The notes under the pieces: model-generated
Databases searched by the model: none
What the model was told of the DNA's origin: nothing
Seen by the model: only the letters and a program-made list of their open reading frames with translations
Position numbers and translations under genes: made by a program
NCBI GenBank assembly: GCA_043228905.1
Contig: JBHGNT010000006.1
Coordinates: 21,328,001-21,392,000, forward strand
DNA: 64,000 bases
Direction of reading: 5' to 3'
From: Azolla caroliniana
Lineage: Eukaryota; Polypodiophyta
Part shown: positions 1 to 9,461 of the stretch, one piece after another
Position numbering within the stretch: the stretch's first letter is position 1
Layout: each line of letters begins with the position of its first letter

Positions 1-671
1 GTACGGGCATGCAACGGTCGAGTCGGGAATTGGCCACGACTATTACCCTATGCCTTGTGGGCCGATAGAACGACACATAGCTCGGTGATAGGGTATATGC
101 CGACGGAGCTTATGTATGCCCATCGAAAGGACGATCGCCTCATGGGTAGCGATACCGTGGGAGAACGAGATGAGCCGAGAAGAGTTATTAGCGGCGCAGA
201 TAAGGCAACTTGAAAGAAGACCTGAAGATTTAGAAAAAGCGCGAAAGATGATGGAGGCAGCCCGAGTAAAGAGCAAAGTTCGGTTCGACAACACGCATCG
301 ACTTCGTCCCAAGAAGATTGAAGAAGGGGATTGGGTTTTGGTTTACGACAGCACTCTTGACAATCAACACAGTACAACAAGGAAGTTTGCAAGAAGATGG
401 TTCGGGCCGTATGTGGTGACAAGTGCCAACGATAATGCCACATACCACCTTGCAGAACTAGACGGATCAAGGTTGGCCGTATGTGGTGACAAGAGTAAAG
501 ATTTTCAAGAAAAGACAAGACAAGGATCCTGACCTCAATTACCTCGACGATGAACATAATAGAGCGGATGTAAATGAAGACATGGAGGAATCTAATTGAT
601 CATTGTAGCTGAAATCTCACTTTCTCTCTTCTTGGCACGTACCGGAGGACGTGCGGTTTGGTGGGGGTGGA
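1..671 (+). pseudogene. Gypsy element I: integrase C-terminal end and polypurine tract
   Basis: This is the 3' end of a Ty3/gypsy pol gene. Positions 1-115 encode the end of the integrase core in one frame (VRACNGRVGNW), and 116-532 continue in another frame with the GPY/F-type C-terminal motif: a basic run (VKSKVRFD), HRLRPKKIEEGDWVLVY, and FARRWFGPYVV. The frame change near 115 and later stops show that it is dead. A purine-rich tract (TTTGGTGGGGGTGGA) ends at 671, directly before the LTR. Gypsy G, minus strand at 33077-33364, has the same protein end, so both belong to one family. The integrase would insert element cDNA into the genome. The 5' part lies outside the window. Confidence 0.85.
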
Positions 672-1708
672 TGTCGTGAAGATTTTCGGCAATAGTGTGA
701 AAATCCCATAAAACGTACAAAATCGAGTATGAATCACATAATACAATAATTGTTAACATAACATTTTAAATAAATTTAATATCTAAGTACAAAATGATGG
801 AGGTTTCGAATGCACTTTATTACACGAGAAACAGACAACTAAATGTCAAGATATGAGGGTATAAAGTTTGTGAAAGGAAAAGAGAAAATTGTGCGATATC
901 CCACATAGACACGACAAATACGGCTCTCATCATATATAAGGTAGAGCAAAAGATATTATCTTTGTGTCTATGTGTGGAGCATAGAGACTTCAAGGTAACT
1001 TGAACTAAGAGTGGAGGTGGGCTAGCTACTCGTAAAAGGTTTTGGCCAACCAAAACCGGACCGGCGATGGCGCCGGTGAGACGACGGCATCCAACAAGGC
1101 ATCGGTAACCAACGACATCCGACGAACCGGTGTCCGGCGACTATATAAATATATATACATATATACACATACAAGGAGGGCAAGTAAGGATTCAAAACCT
1201 TGCACCTCCGAGTTAGGAGTCAATTGGCTTACCATTAAGCCATGCCATTTAGTTGAATTTATATTTCTATCATTGTACTTTTACATGTAAATTCTCATAC
1301 ATGAGAGCTAAAATGAGTGACATGGTTATCATGCACCACATGTAATACATAAGCACCAAATGGCAAACATGCAATTTATGCATGTCTTGTACCCTCACAT
1401 GCATCATATGCATGAGAGCATCTATAAAAGAAGGAAGGGGGAGGAGAAAAAACACGTTTCTTTTTATGAAATTAAGAAGAAGAAATTCGTTATCAAATTG
1501 ATTGTGTAACTTGTTTCTTAAATCTAAAGTTAAAAGTTCAATCAATCTCTCTCAATCGTGTAATCTCAACTTCTCTCTTTCCCAATCTATCTTAAGTACT
1601 TTCTCGCTAAAGCTTGCGCCAAAGCTTGTACCGACTTTGAAACCTTCCGGTCCAGAACCCCGGCGGTTTCGCCTCACAATCCGTGCGTAGTGATGGACCT
1701 TCACGACA
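672..1708 (+). repeat. 3' LTR of gypsy element I
   Basis: The LTR starts TGTCGTGA directly after the polypurine tract and ends with CGACA, giving the inverted ends TGTCG/CGACA. The right end lies near 1690-1708: gypsy J protease coding seems to resume there, and the LTR-like end overlaps the first plausible J codons. A TATA-like stretch lies at 1141-1155. Four other LTRs in the window (M, N, L and O) share these ends but differ in length and interior. The next sequence is an internal part of another gypsy element, which suggests that I was inserted into J; the left target duplication is off-window. Confidence 0.75.
1188..1242 (-). other. Antisense tRNA-like stretch inside the gypsy LTR
   Basis: GGATTCAAAACC at 1188-1199 is close to the complement of a tRNA T-arm B box. 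About 30 bases further on is a D-arm-like complement (TTGGCTTACCATTAAGCCA). Spacing and order resemble an antisense tRNA, but no full cloverleaf with acceptor stem can be drawn with confidence. LTR L has a similar stretch at 38811-38862. I do not call it a functional tRNA gene. Confidence 0.3.
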
Positions 1709-2330
1709 ACGGTTCGACGTACGCACGGGTGAAGAGCCAGGACGGGCGTCACTCTGTCCATTTCTTGACAGTTCGTTCTAACCATTAACGTAACCTCGAA
1801 TCTCTTGCCAGTGATGGCCGGGAGGATTTTGAAAGAGGGCTATCAAGGCATAGGGCCGTCGTAGTCCTCGCACCCTGGACAAACCCCACACATGTACCAT
1901 AGGTAGAAAGTTTTGGTTCTCCAAGAACGGAGGTTGTACTATAACCGGCATCAACAGCGGGGAAAAGAATCAGGTCAGAGATCATTTAAGGGCGTGTAGT
2001 GCTCTTAGCTAGCAGTGTCGTGTAGGGGGTCTCGTTCGATGACACCCTTGGAGAAATCAAAAGGGTAGCCAAAGAAGGCCTAAGCGGAGACCGGGTAATC
2101 CCGATCAGTTTCGTAGAAATGAATGAATTAATTGCAGACTTTCAGAGAGATGGTCAGGTCGTATAGGAAGTCTAAAGTCAACACCAAGTACAAGACTGTG
2201 GACCGGAAGGTGAGGCTGGTCGTGGCTCCCTTGTTGGGGGGCAGCGAGGAGCGGATGAAAGGGGCTGCGTCAAACCCGAGCTTGCGGAATCCCGTCAACA
2301 TAGATGAGACGCTACGAGAGCTGAAGATCG
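1709..2330 (+). pseudogene. Gypsy element J: protease to RT linker
   Basis: The sequence resumes inside a gypsy protease region (NGSTYARVKSQDG, then a histidine and LTV), matching the better-kept minus-strand copy in gypsy G (LDKGSTYARVKSQD, about 36560-36900). It then runs through the protease-RT linker (NTKYKTVDRK at about 2180). Several stops break it. The last bases, GCTGAAGATCG, join exactly to the RT sequence that resumes after the copia insertion, so this is the left arm of one interrupted gypsy element. GATCG at 2326-2330 is the left target-site duplication of copia A. Confidence 0.75.
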
Positions 2331-2874
2331 TGTTGAGAAATCATTTCGGAATAGATCACAATAAACAAACTACGCACTGAAATACAAATCACAGCAATAT
2401 GCCAAGAAAAGACAAGATGAACAATGGTGCACAGAGATTTACGTGGAAACCCTAAAACGGGGAAAACCACGGGTGAACAAAATCTTCACTGTACAAAGGG
2501 GATATACAACACCGAGAGGAATACAACATTCTGTCGAGTGTATCAGCCTCACAGGGCTCTTCGCGTCTGCTGTTACTCACACAGCAATGGCGCGGCTCAC
2601 ACACACACTCTCTCTCTCACTCGTCCTACAACTTCTGCTCTTGCACTCTGTACATTCATCACACAGTTAAAGTTTTCCCAAGTTGCATATATACTTACAC
2701 AATTTTCTGTCTATCTACATACGTAGCCCTCATGGGGCGCACACTTAGACTATTTACAGATATAGTCTCCCGAGTTGGCTATTTACACGATTCCGGTTTC
2801 GGCCTCGGCTCCTCGACTATCGTCTTTCTGGACGGTTGAACCTTCCTCCCACTGGAGGGACATATTTCCCAATA
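2331..2874 (-). repeat. Copia A left LTR copy, solo-like
   Basis: This matches the right LTR (7440-7983) along its whole length, including the near-identical stretch around TACGTGGAAACCCTAAAACGGGG. It starts TG and ends AATA where the other copy ends AACA. GATCG stands on both sides (2326-2330 and 2875-2879), so locally it has the form of a solo LTR. Confidence 0.8.
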
Positions 2875-3102
2875 GATCGGTGGGGGTGGCTTCCTACTGC
2901 TAGCAGAAGAGGACCAGTTTCAGACGGTGCTCGAAAGGCACGAGAAAGCCTTTGCATTTTCATCGGAGGAGATTGGGTGAGTCAACTCTATGATCGTAGA
3001 ACCAATGGTTATCTTCACGGTACCACATGTGCCATGGAATCGCAAGCCGATCCCGGTGTCGAGAGCTCACATCTTGAAGCTAATGGAGCTGTCCCTCATC
3101 AA
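2875..3102 (+). pseudogene. Gypsy J RT fragment, left copy
   Basis: Encodes the start of a gypsy reverse transcriptase (MIVEPMVIFTVPHVPWN, then SRAHILKLMEL). The same stretch occurs at 7984-8210 on the far side of copia A, and in gypsy G at about 35800-36000 on the minus strand. It begins exactly at the GATCG target site and stops abruptly near 3102, where a copia LTR head begins. It is therefore a second copy of the right flank of element A, trapped on its left. Confidence 0.8.
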
Positions 3103-3173
3103 CTCGGCTCCTCGACTGTCGGTTTTTCGGACAGTCGGATCTTCCTCCCACTGGAGGGACATATTACCGGACA
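3103..3173 (-). repeat. Copia A partial LTR head
   Basis: About 70 bp matching the first bases of the element A LTR in minus orientation, starting TGTCCGG at 3173 and directly following the polypurine tract AGGGGGAATT (minus strand). It is cut off at about 3103 against the gypsy RT copy, with roughly ten bases of filler. Confidence 0.7.
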
Positions 3174-3183
3174 AATTCCCCCT

Positions 3184-3867
3184 TCACCCCTGTGGGAGGA
3201 GAACTGTGCATCCTCTATTTTGTCGACAAACTCTGATTCTGTCCATAGGTAGGTTCTTCGTCAATATGTCAGATCCATTGTCGTCAGTATAGATCTTCAC
3301 AAGGGAAAACTCTCCTTCTTCGACTCTCTCTCGCAACCAGTGATACCTTCTCTGTATGTGCTTGGTCCAGGAGTGGTATGCCACATTCTTGGCTAGGTGT
3401 ATGGAGCTTTGACTATCCCAATGAAGCAAGAACTCCTTTTGCTTCATGCCTAGTTCGGTGAGAAAATTTCTCATCCAAATCAGCTCTTTTCCGGCTTCTA
3501 CCGCTGCCATATACTCTGCTTCTGTAGTCGACAAGGCTACCGACTTCTACAGTCGTGACTGCCACGACATTGCTCCCCCTTCATAGGTCATCATGTACCC
3601 TGATGTGGATCAGCTTGAGTCGTTATCTCTAGACATGTCCAAATCGGTAAAACCTTCCAGCAAAGGTTTTCCGACACCATTGCTTAGGCACACCTCCGAG
3701 GTGCCTTTCAAGTACCTGAGTATCCACTTCACCGCTGCCCAGTGATCTCTCCCTAGATTACTCATATATCGGCTTACTTCTCCCACATCAAATGCTATGT
3801 CCGATCTCGTACAGACCATGGCATACATTAGACTATCGATGGCCGAGGCATATGGTACCTTCTTCAT
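3184..3867 (-). pseudogene. Copia A RNase H region
   Basis: Two minus-strand frames carry a copia RNase H: YASAIDSLMYAMVCTRSDIAF and the WILRYLKGT block (3610-3867), then STTEAEYMA, WDSQSSIHLAKN and HIQRRYHWLRE (3184-3534). The conserved TEAEY and D-S-Q-S segments are present. A stop and frame change between 3534 and 3610 breaks it. RNase H would remove template RNA during reverse transcription. Confidence 0.85.
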
Positions 3868-3882
3868 CTCAGCCTTTTCCTT

Positions 3883-4848
3883 CTACCCTTTCAGACACTG
3901 CTTCGCATTTAATCTGTAGTTTGTCGGTAACACGGAGCCAACCGGCTTTGCATCTGATATGTTGAACCTCTCTAGGATCTTCGTCACATACTGCTGTTGT
4001 GACAACCATAGCACCTTCCGAGCTCTGTCTCGGGTTATGTGCATTCCTTGGATTTGCTTTGCCGGTCCAAGGTCTTTCATGGCAAATGATTTGCCGGGAG
4101 CTTTCTTCAAGCTTCTAATCTTCCTTGCATCTTGGCCGACTATCAACATATCATCAACATATAGCAAGAGAATCAAGAAATCTCCTTCCTCGTACCTTTT
4201 TACGAACACACAGTGGTCTTTCATGGCAAATGATTTGCCGGGAGCTTTCTTCAAGCTTCTAATCTTCCTTGCATCTTGGCCGACTATCAACATATCATCA
4301 ACATATAGCAAGAGAATCAAGAAATCTCCTTCCTCGTACCTTTTTACGAACACACAGTGATCAACCTGTGTTTTCTGGAACCGATGTTCCAACATGAAGG
4401 ACTCGAATTTCTTGTACCATTGGCGTGGAGCTTGTTTCAGTCCGTACAACCTTTTCCTCAGTCGACACACTAGATTCTCTTTCCCTTTCTCCTCAAAGCC
4501 TTCGGGTTGATGCATGTAGATCTCTTCATCTAAATCCCCGTGCAGAAATGCGGTTTTGACATCCAACTGTTCAATCTCCAAATCCATGTTGGCCGCTATG
4601 CTCAGAATAGTTCGTATGGATGTCATCTTCACGAGCGGTGCGAATATTTCGTCAAAGTCGACGCCCTTCTTCTGTTGGAAACCCTTGATCACTGTGCGGG
4701 CTTTATACCGGGGCTCATTGTCAACTTCTCCAGTCTTCACCTTGTAGACCCACTTATTCCTGAGTGCTCTCTTACCTTTTGGCAGCTTTACTAGGTCGTA
4801 GGTGTAATTCGTGTGCAAGGATTCCATCTCCTCTTGCATCGCGTTCAA
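3883..4848 (-). pseudogene. Copia A reverse transcriptase with duplicated YVDD block
   Basis: A 321-codon open frame gives most of a copia RT: NKWVYKVK, RYKARTVIKGF, APLVKMTSIR, DVKTAFLHGDLDEEIYM, CRLRKRLYGLKQAPRQWYKK. Then comes the catalytic block HCVFVKRYEEGDF...YVDDMLIVG, and then the same block again. The repeated unit is 144 bp (48 codons, 4073-4216 and 4217-4360), identical by eye and in frame. It is followed by LGPAKQIQGMHITRDR and RFNISDAKPVGS. The duplication would wreck the palm fold, so the protein is presumed inactive. The frame starts after the YEEAM-like linker further upstream. Confidence 0.85.
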
Positions 4849-4965
4849 CTATTTTCCTCTGCTCTCGTCGGCAATGGCTTCTTCATAGCACTCCGGTTCA
4901 CTGTCATCAGTGAAGAGGATGTATTGACTAGCATATGTAATCGGTGCCTTCCTTTCTCAGATTGG

Positions 4966-5931
4966 TTACCTTCGTCCACTCGTTGTTGGCTCTTTTCCGA
5001 ATGTCTCTGCCAACTCTTCTCTTTGCTTGGAATTCTGCTCATCAATCGGCATCTCCAGGTTGGACAACTCCAACTCATATTCCTCAATTGATTTTATCAG
5101 GTCTGCCGAGTTTGACTCATAGTCTATCGGTCTTTTCGAGTTGACCGACTCAGATTCGTCTCTATCGGCCATCTATCTCCTTACAGTTGTCGGTGACGAC
5201 ACATTTGGCCTTAAGTCGATAGTAGTCGAGGTTGACTGGGGAGTCGATTCCGACTTCTGTTGCTTCCAGTCTTCAACTGTCTTATCTTCTAGAAAGACGA
5301 CGTCCTGACTTCTCACTACGTTCTTATCGACTAAATCCCACAACCTGTAGCCAAACTCATCTTCCGAGTATCCCATGAATATGCATGCTTTCCACTTGTT
5401 GTCGAGCTTTGACCTTTGATCTTTTGGCACATGCATATACGCCAAACATCTAAACACCCTCAGGTGTTGGTAGGAGACATCCATATATGCCTCAACCCAA
5501 TAGGATTTCAGCAGTTTCGCATGAAAGAGCATGCTCCATATTCTCTCCATGATCATTCGATTCATCCTCTCTGCAAGCCCGTTCAACTCTGGCACTGTGT
5601 ATTTGATCCGAATACCTTGGCACTTGCAGTATTCCTCGAACTGCCCTTTGTACTCACCACCATTGTTGGTTCAAACAACCTTCAATTTCCGACCCGACTC
5701 TCTTTCGGTTCTTGCCTGGAACTCCTTGAAAACCAACAGTACTTGATCCTTCGACTTTAGTATGAAGGCCCATGTCTTTTGACTATAGTCGTCAATGAAC
5801 GTTACAAAGTACTGTCCTCCTCGATGCGATGGAGCATCCACATAGCACACATCAGTGTGCACTAGTTCCAGTGCAACTTCTCTTCTCCTCGGTGGTCTTG
5901 TGTGGAATGCCGTTGTTACGGGCATGACCAT
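4966..5931 (-). pseudogene. Copia A integrase and linker
   Basis: Minus-strand frames show integrase pieces in order: ALELVHTDVCYVD, QYFVTFIDDYSQKTWAF and KSKDQVLLVFKEFQ (5671-5931), then PELNGLAERMNRMIMERI, HLRVFRCLAYMHVPKDQR and FMGYSEDEFGYRLWD (5173-5595), then an acidic linker (4966-5172). The D-D-E core is interrupted by stops and a frame change around 5600-5670. The protein would integrate cDNA; this copy cannot. Confidence 0.8.
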
Positions 5932-6369
5932 ATAATATCACATGGTGAGAATTTACCATAGTATTCTATACACGTGGATAAGTTGGAGGGTTAAACGAGA
6001 GTGTAAAGAAGGGGAGGATTACTTTTAAATCCTCGGGATTGAGAAAACCCATTAGGCCAAGTGTGAACATGGTTGGGGGCCTTGGGTATCTCTATAAATA
6101 GAGGCCTAGCTACCCTCATTTGATTATCTGGTTGACTACGTCAAGACTCTGTCTTGTGGTGGGTCAACTCTTGTAGCGAGCGCGCCAGCACTAGGTACGA
6201 CTCGATGCCACGGCAGTCGTATGGGACGCCGATCGAGGCTCGAGTCCGTCTCGATCCCTTCGCTCGAGGGTGGTCGGGTGGATCGGCACCCTTCTTTCTC
6301 TCTCTCCTTTCTTTCTATCTAGCTAGATCTATCCTTATCTAATGCTTACTTTAGTACATGTCTCTAATA
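5916..6369 (+). repeat. Solo LTR K, gypsy F type, inside copia A
   Basis: 454 bp starting TGTTACGGGCATGACC and ending TAATA, flanked by GCCGT on both sides (5911-5915 and 6370-6374), a clean 5-bp target duplication. It aligns end to end with the 3' LTR of gypsy F (39747-40200, also 454 bp). TATAAATA at 6093-6100 is its promoter TATA box. No internal element sequence remains, so it is a solo LTR left by LTR-LTR recombination. Confidence 0.9.
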
Positions 6370-6374
6370 GCCGT

Positions 6375-6830
6375 CCTGTTCTGCTTTCCGGCTAAGCAGT
6401 CGACACACTTCTCCAGGTGCACTCCCTTGACTTCTAGTAGAAGTTTTTGGTCTGCTAATAGGTGCATTCCCTTCTCACTCATGTGGCCTAGCCTCTTATA
6501 CCATATCTCCCCTGCCGAGTCGGCTGCCACGTTTACTTCTGATTTGCACAGTCAGGCATGCATCATGTACAATGTGCCTTCTTTCTATGCTCGGGCCACT
6601 ATGAGATTTCCTCGACAGAACTTCCACTTGCCATTCTGAAAACTACCACTGTAACCTTCGTCAAGCCTTCCAATCAATATCAGATTCAATCTAGGTTTTC
6701 CACAATAAAAGCACACAGGCTTACCTCTGGACTTCGATCTAGCGTGGGATTTGTCCGTTCGTTGTGTACTTCTTCTTCGCCAGTCCCTCCCTCTGTTCAT
6801 ATGTTCAGATTCGACTCCGTTTGAGATAGG
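6375..6830 (-). pseudogene. Copia A gag-pre-integrase and zinc knuckle remnant
   Basis: Past the solo LTR the copia A frame continues with EKCVDCLAGKQNR (about 6375-6420) and with GRLDEGYSGS and KFCRGNLIVARA (about 6590-6690). The zinc-knuckle start, SRGKPVCFYCGKPR, is fused directly to LNLILIGRLDEGY. In element B the protease DSxAS region lies between these two, so here the second half of the knuckle and the whole protease are deleted. Confidence 0.75.
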
Positions 6831-6884
6831 ACTCCTTTGTCTTTTCTCCTTTCCTACTTGTTTAGGATGCTTGTCTTCACCGTC

Positions 6885-7411
6885 TATAAAGACAAGTTCT
6901 ATTCTTGACAGGAGGTGTTGAGACTAACCACCAGGTTCTCCCAGCTTTTTGGCAGTGTGCACATCAGTAGGATGCCCTGCATTGCGTCATCCAAGGGGAA
7001 CTTGGTCGCCACAAGTTGATTTACATACCCCATAAATGTGTTGATGTGTTCGACGATGCTCTCACCGTCCCTGTATTTCAGCCGTACGATTTTTCTCATC
7101 AACGAGGTTCTATTGAGCGCGTTATTCCTCGCATAAAGACCCGACAGCTTCTGCCACATCTCATAAGCATTTGCGTCGTTCGCCACATGTTGAAGGACAG
7201 TTACATCGACGCATTGTCGGATAGTGGCCACAGCCTTTCTATTTAGGAGCTTCTAGTCCGACTCCAATACCCCCCTGGGTATTTCTGCTTTATCGACTAG
7301 CTCGTACAGGTCTTTTACTATGAGAAGGTCTTCCATCTTGATCTTCCAGTCTGCATAGTTTTGAGAGTTTAGAACTATCATACCTGGGAATCCGCTCACA
7401 CCTCCTTCCAT
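6885..7411 (-). pseudogene. Copia A gag
   Basis: Starts ATG at 7411 (MEGGVSGFPGMIVLNSQNY), about 15 bases past the primer site, and continues with ADWKIKMEDLLIVKDLYELVDK. After a stop it goes on with ATIRQCVDVTVLQHVANDANAYEMW and LKYRDGESIVEHINTFMGYVNQL, typical of copia UBN2-type gag capsid. One internal stop near 7235 and stops after SLNTSCQE break it. Confidence 0.85.
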
Positions 7412-7424
7412 GCTTGCACCTCAA

Positions 7425-7436
7425 GCTCTAATACCA
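7425..7436 (-). promoter_or_regulatory. Primer-binding site of copia A
   Basis: Minus-strand TGGTATTAGAGC differs by one base from TGGTATCAGAGC, the usual plant copia site complementary to the initiator methionine tRNA. It lies next to the inner end of the right LTR, where first-strand cDNA synthesis would start. Confidence 0.85.
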
Positions 7437-7439
7437 GTT

Positions 7440-7983
7440 CATTGAGAAATCGTTGTAGAATAGATCACAATAAATGAACTACGCACTGAAATACGAATCA
7501 CAGCAATATGCCAAGAGAAGACAAGATGAACAATGGTGCAAAGAGATTTACGTGGAAACCCTAAAACGGGGAAAACCACGGGTGAACAGAGTCTTCACTA
7601 TACAAAGTGGATATACAACACTGAGAGGAATACAACACTCTGTTGAGTGTATCAGCCTCACAACACTCTTCATGTCTGCTATTACTCACACAGCTATGGC
7701 GCGACTCACACACATTCTCTCTCTCTCACTCATCCTACAACTTCTGCTCTTGCACTCTATACATTCGTCACACAGTTAAAGTTTGCCCTAGTTGCGTATA
7801 TACTTACACAACTTTCTGTCTATTTACATACGTAGCCCTCATGGGGCGCACACTTAGACTATTTACAGATATAGTCTCCCGAGTTGGCTATTTACACGAT
7901 TCCGGTTTCGACCTCGGCTCCTCGATTGTCGGATTTCCGGACAGTTGGATCTTCCTCCCACTAGAGGGACATATTTCCCAACA
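7440..7983 (-). repeat. 5' LTR of copia A (right end)
   Basis: 544 bp. Its outer end, TGTTGGGAAATATGTCCC on the minus strand, abuts GATCG at 7984. Its inner end adjoins the primer site. The terminal CA at the inner end is altered (CTCAATG instead of CTCAACA). It matches the left copy at 2331-2874 closely. Confidence 0.85.
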
Positions 7984-8396
7984 GATCGGTGGGGTTGGCT
8001 TCCTACTGCCAACAGAAGAGGACCGATTTCGGAGGATGCTCGAAAGGCACGGGAAAGCCTTTGCATTTTCATCGGAGGAGATCGGGTGCATCGACCCAAT
8101 GATCGTAGAGCCAATGGTTATCTTCACGGTACCACATGTGCCGTGGAATCTCAAGATGATCCCGGGGTCGAGAGCTCACATCCCGAAGCTGATGGAGGTG
8201 TTGAAGCAACAGGTGGAGATGGGCATCCTCGAGCCATCGAGTGCCCCATATTCAAACCGGTGGTTTACGATGACGAAGAAGAACGAGACCTTGCACTCCG
8301 TTCAGGACCTACATCCGGTCAATAAAGTGCCCATTAGGAGTGCATGGATCGAGCCGACTATTGATGAGTTCACAGAGGCCTTCGCCGGAAGGTTGA
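7984..8396 (+). pseudogene. Gypsy J reverse transcriptase, N-terminal part
   Basis: The gypsy J reading resumes after copia A: GVGFLLPTEEDRFRRMLERHGKAF, PMIVEPMVIFTVPHVPWN, KLMEVLKQQVEMGILEPSSAPYSNRWF, QDLHPVNKVPIRSAW and DEFTEAFAGRLM. These are the finger and early palm parts of a Ty3/gypsy RT. The frame is open, but the RT catalytic core is missing: the C' insertion follows and J resumes only near the RNase H side. Confidence 0.85.
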
Positions 8397-8817
8397 TGTA
8401 AAAACAAATAGTGTGTGGAAGCAATAGAAAACAGTAAACAGAGAACAAGTTTAATGGAGAGCTTAATAGTACACGGGAGAGACAGAGAGAGCAGCACAAG
8501 AATCTCTATTCAAAAATTATATCAACACTCTGTACATCGTATGTGTTCAGCAAACACTTTTATCCAGGTCCATACAGACTGACAGAAGTATGGTGTACTT
8601 CAATGCTCACTCGAGCGTCTAACACTAACTACGAGAGTAATAACTCCCTAGTAGTCTAGCTGCTACTAGGCTTCCGGTTACTGATGGATCTGGCTAACCG
8701 GCTCCCCAGCTCACCGGCTCTTTGCTCACCGAGTGCTCACCGACTCACTAATCCATCTCGCTCACCGGGTCAGGCGTATTCCGCCGATCCAGCTCCAATT
8801 GAGCTTGGCGTTCAACA
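8397..8817 (-). repeat. 3' LTR of copia fragment C'
   Basis: 421 bp, minus orientation. The outer end starts TGTAAAAAC (plus) at the break in gypsy J, and the other end is CAACA next to the polypurine tract. It is related to the LTR at 11749-12117: shared GTTTAATGGAGAGCTTAA, CATACAGACTGACAGAAGTAT, and the CTCCCCCTCAAGCTCAACTT boundary. Confidence 0.8.
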
Positions 8818-9461
8818 CTCCCCCTCAAGCTCAACTTGAGGTCCGGTCGTAGTGTCAACGTCTGTGGCAACCACTCCTTCTGCCCGGCTCCTTCTGGCGT
8901 CACTCCGCCTTGGTCGCGCTCCTCGTCCGATCCGGTTCTATTTTCCGCGATCCCTCTTGTTCTATGCACTTCGACCTCCTCAGTCAGCTTGTCTGCTCAA
9001 CATGCCCAATTTAGCTCCCTCGCTGCTGTGACTTCGGCACGTGCCGGTTCGCCGATTCCTTTGCGTTGGTGTCGACTTTCGCTGCCTTCTCGTCCTCTTG
9101 GCCTTGAATTGATCCGGTTCTTCTGAATCTATCTGTTGAACCGAATCGACTGTCTCCGATTCGTTCGAGCTCTTGTCCAAATCGGTCGCTCCCGATTCGT
9201 CTTCTGGTTCTAGGCCCTTCACCACATTGGACCATGTCCAGGTCTTGGCCTTCTTCTTCCGGTCGGCTCTGTTCTTGACTCTGCCACCACTGCCGCTTGT
9301 TTCAACTTGTTCGGATGTGTCGACTTCCTTTGTCGACTCGGATCCTTTCTTCTTCTTGACTCTCCCTTCATCGGTTCTTCCCTCACCGGCACAATCGGCA
9401 GTCTCTTTGCCTTTGCCCATTCCGATGTCTTTGCCTTTGCCCGTTCCAAATTAGGATTCCG
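8818..9461 (-). pseudogene. Copia C' 3' internal tail (charged reading frame)
   Basis: Minus-strand internal sequence adjoining the LTR. One frame (8980-9420) encodes a highly charged segment (MGKGKETADCAGEGRTDEGR; KKKGSESTKEVDTSEQVETSGS; NESETVDSVQQID; KAKRTRRQRK). It resembles the tail after RNase H in element C (12211-12699), which shares DSAQ/DSVQ, QLKAKR/QFKAKR and a lysine/glutamate bias. No RNase H is left here; the fragment ends where gypsy J resumes at about 9462. The function of the tail is unknown. Confidence 0.6.

Larger units (their letters stand above)
2331..7983 (-). mobile_element. Copia element A, minus strand, inserted in gypsy J
   Basis: This is a Ty1/copia retrotransposon with LTRs at both ends and GATCG duplicated outside them (2326-2330 and 7984-7988). 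In the minus direction the order is 5' LTR, a Met-tRNA primer site, gag, zinc knuckle, gag-pre-integrase, integrase, RT, RNase H, a polypurine tract near 3174-3190, then the 3' LTR. It is defective: the protease is deleted, a foreign solo LTR (K) lies inside, the RT block is duplicated, and stops and frameshifts are frequent. The left LTR side is rearranged: a full LTR is followed by 228 bp of gypsy RT and a second LTR head before the internal region. Confidence 0.85.

Noticed and set aside
1188-1242. A functional tRNA gene
   Set aside because: Only box-like stretches are visible; no acceptor stem or full cloverleaf can be drawn.
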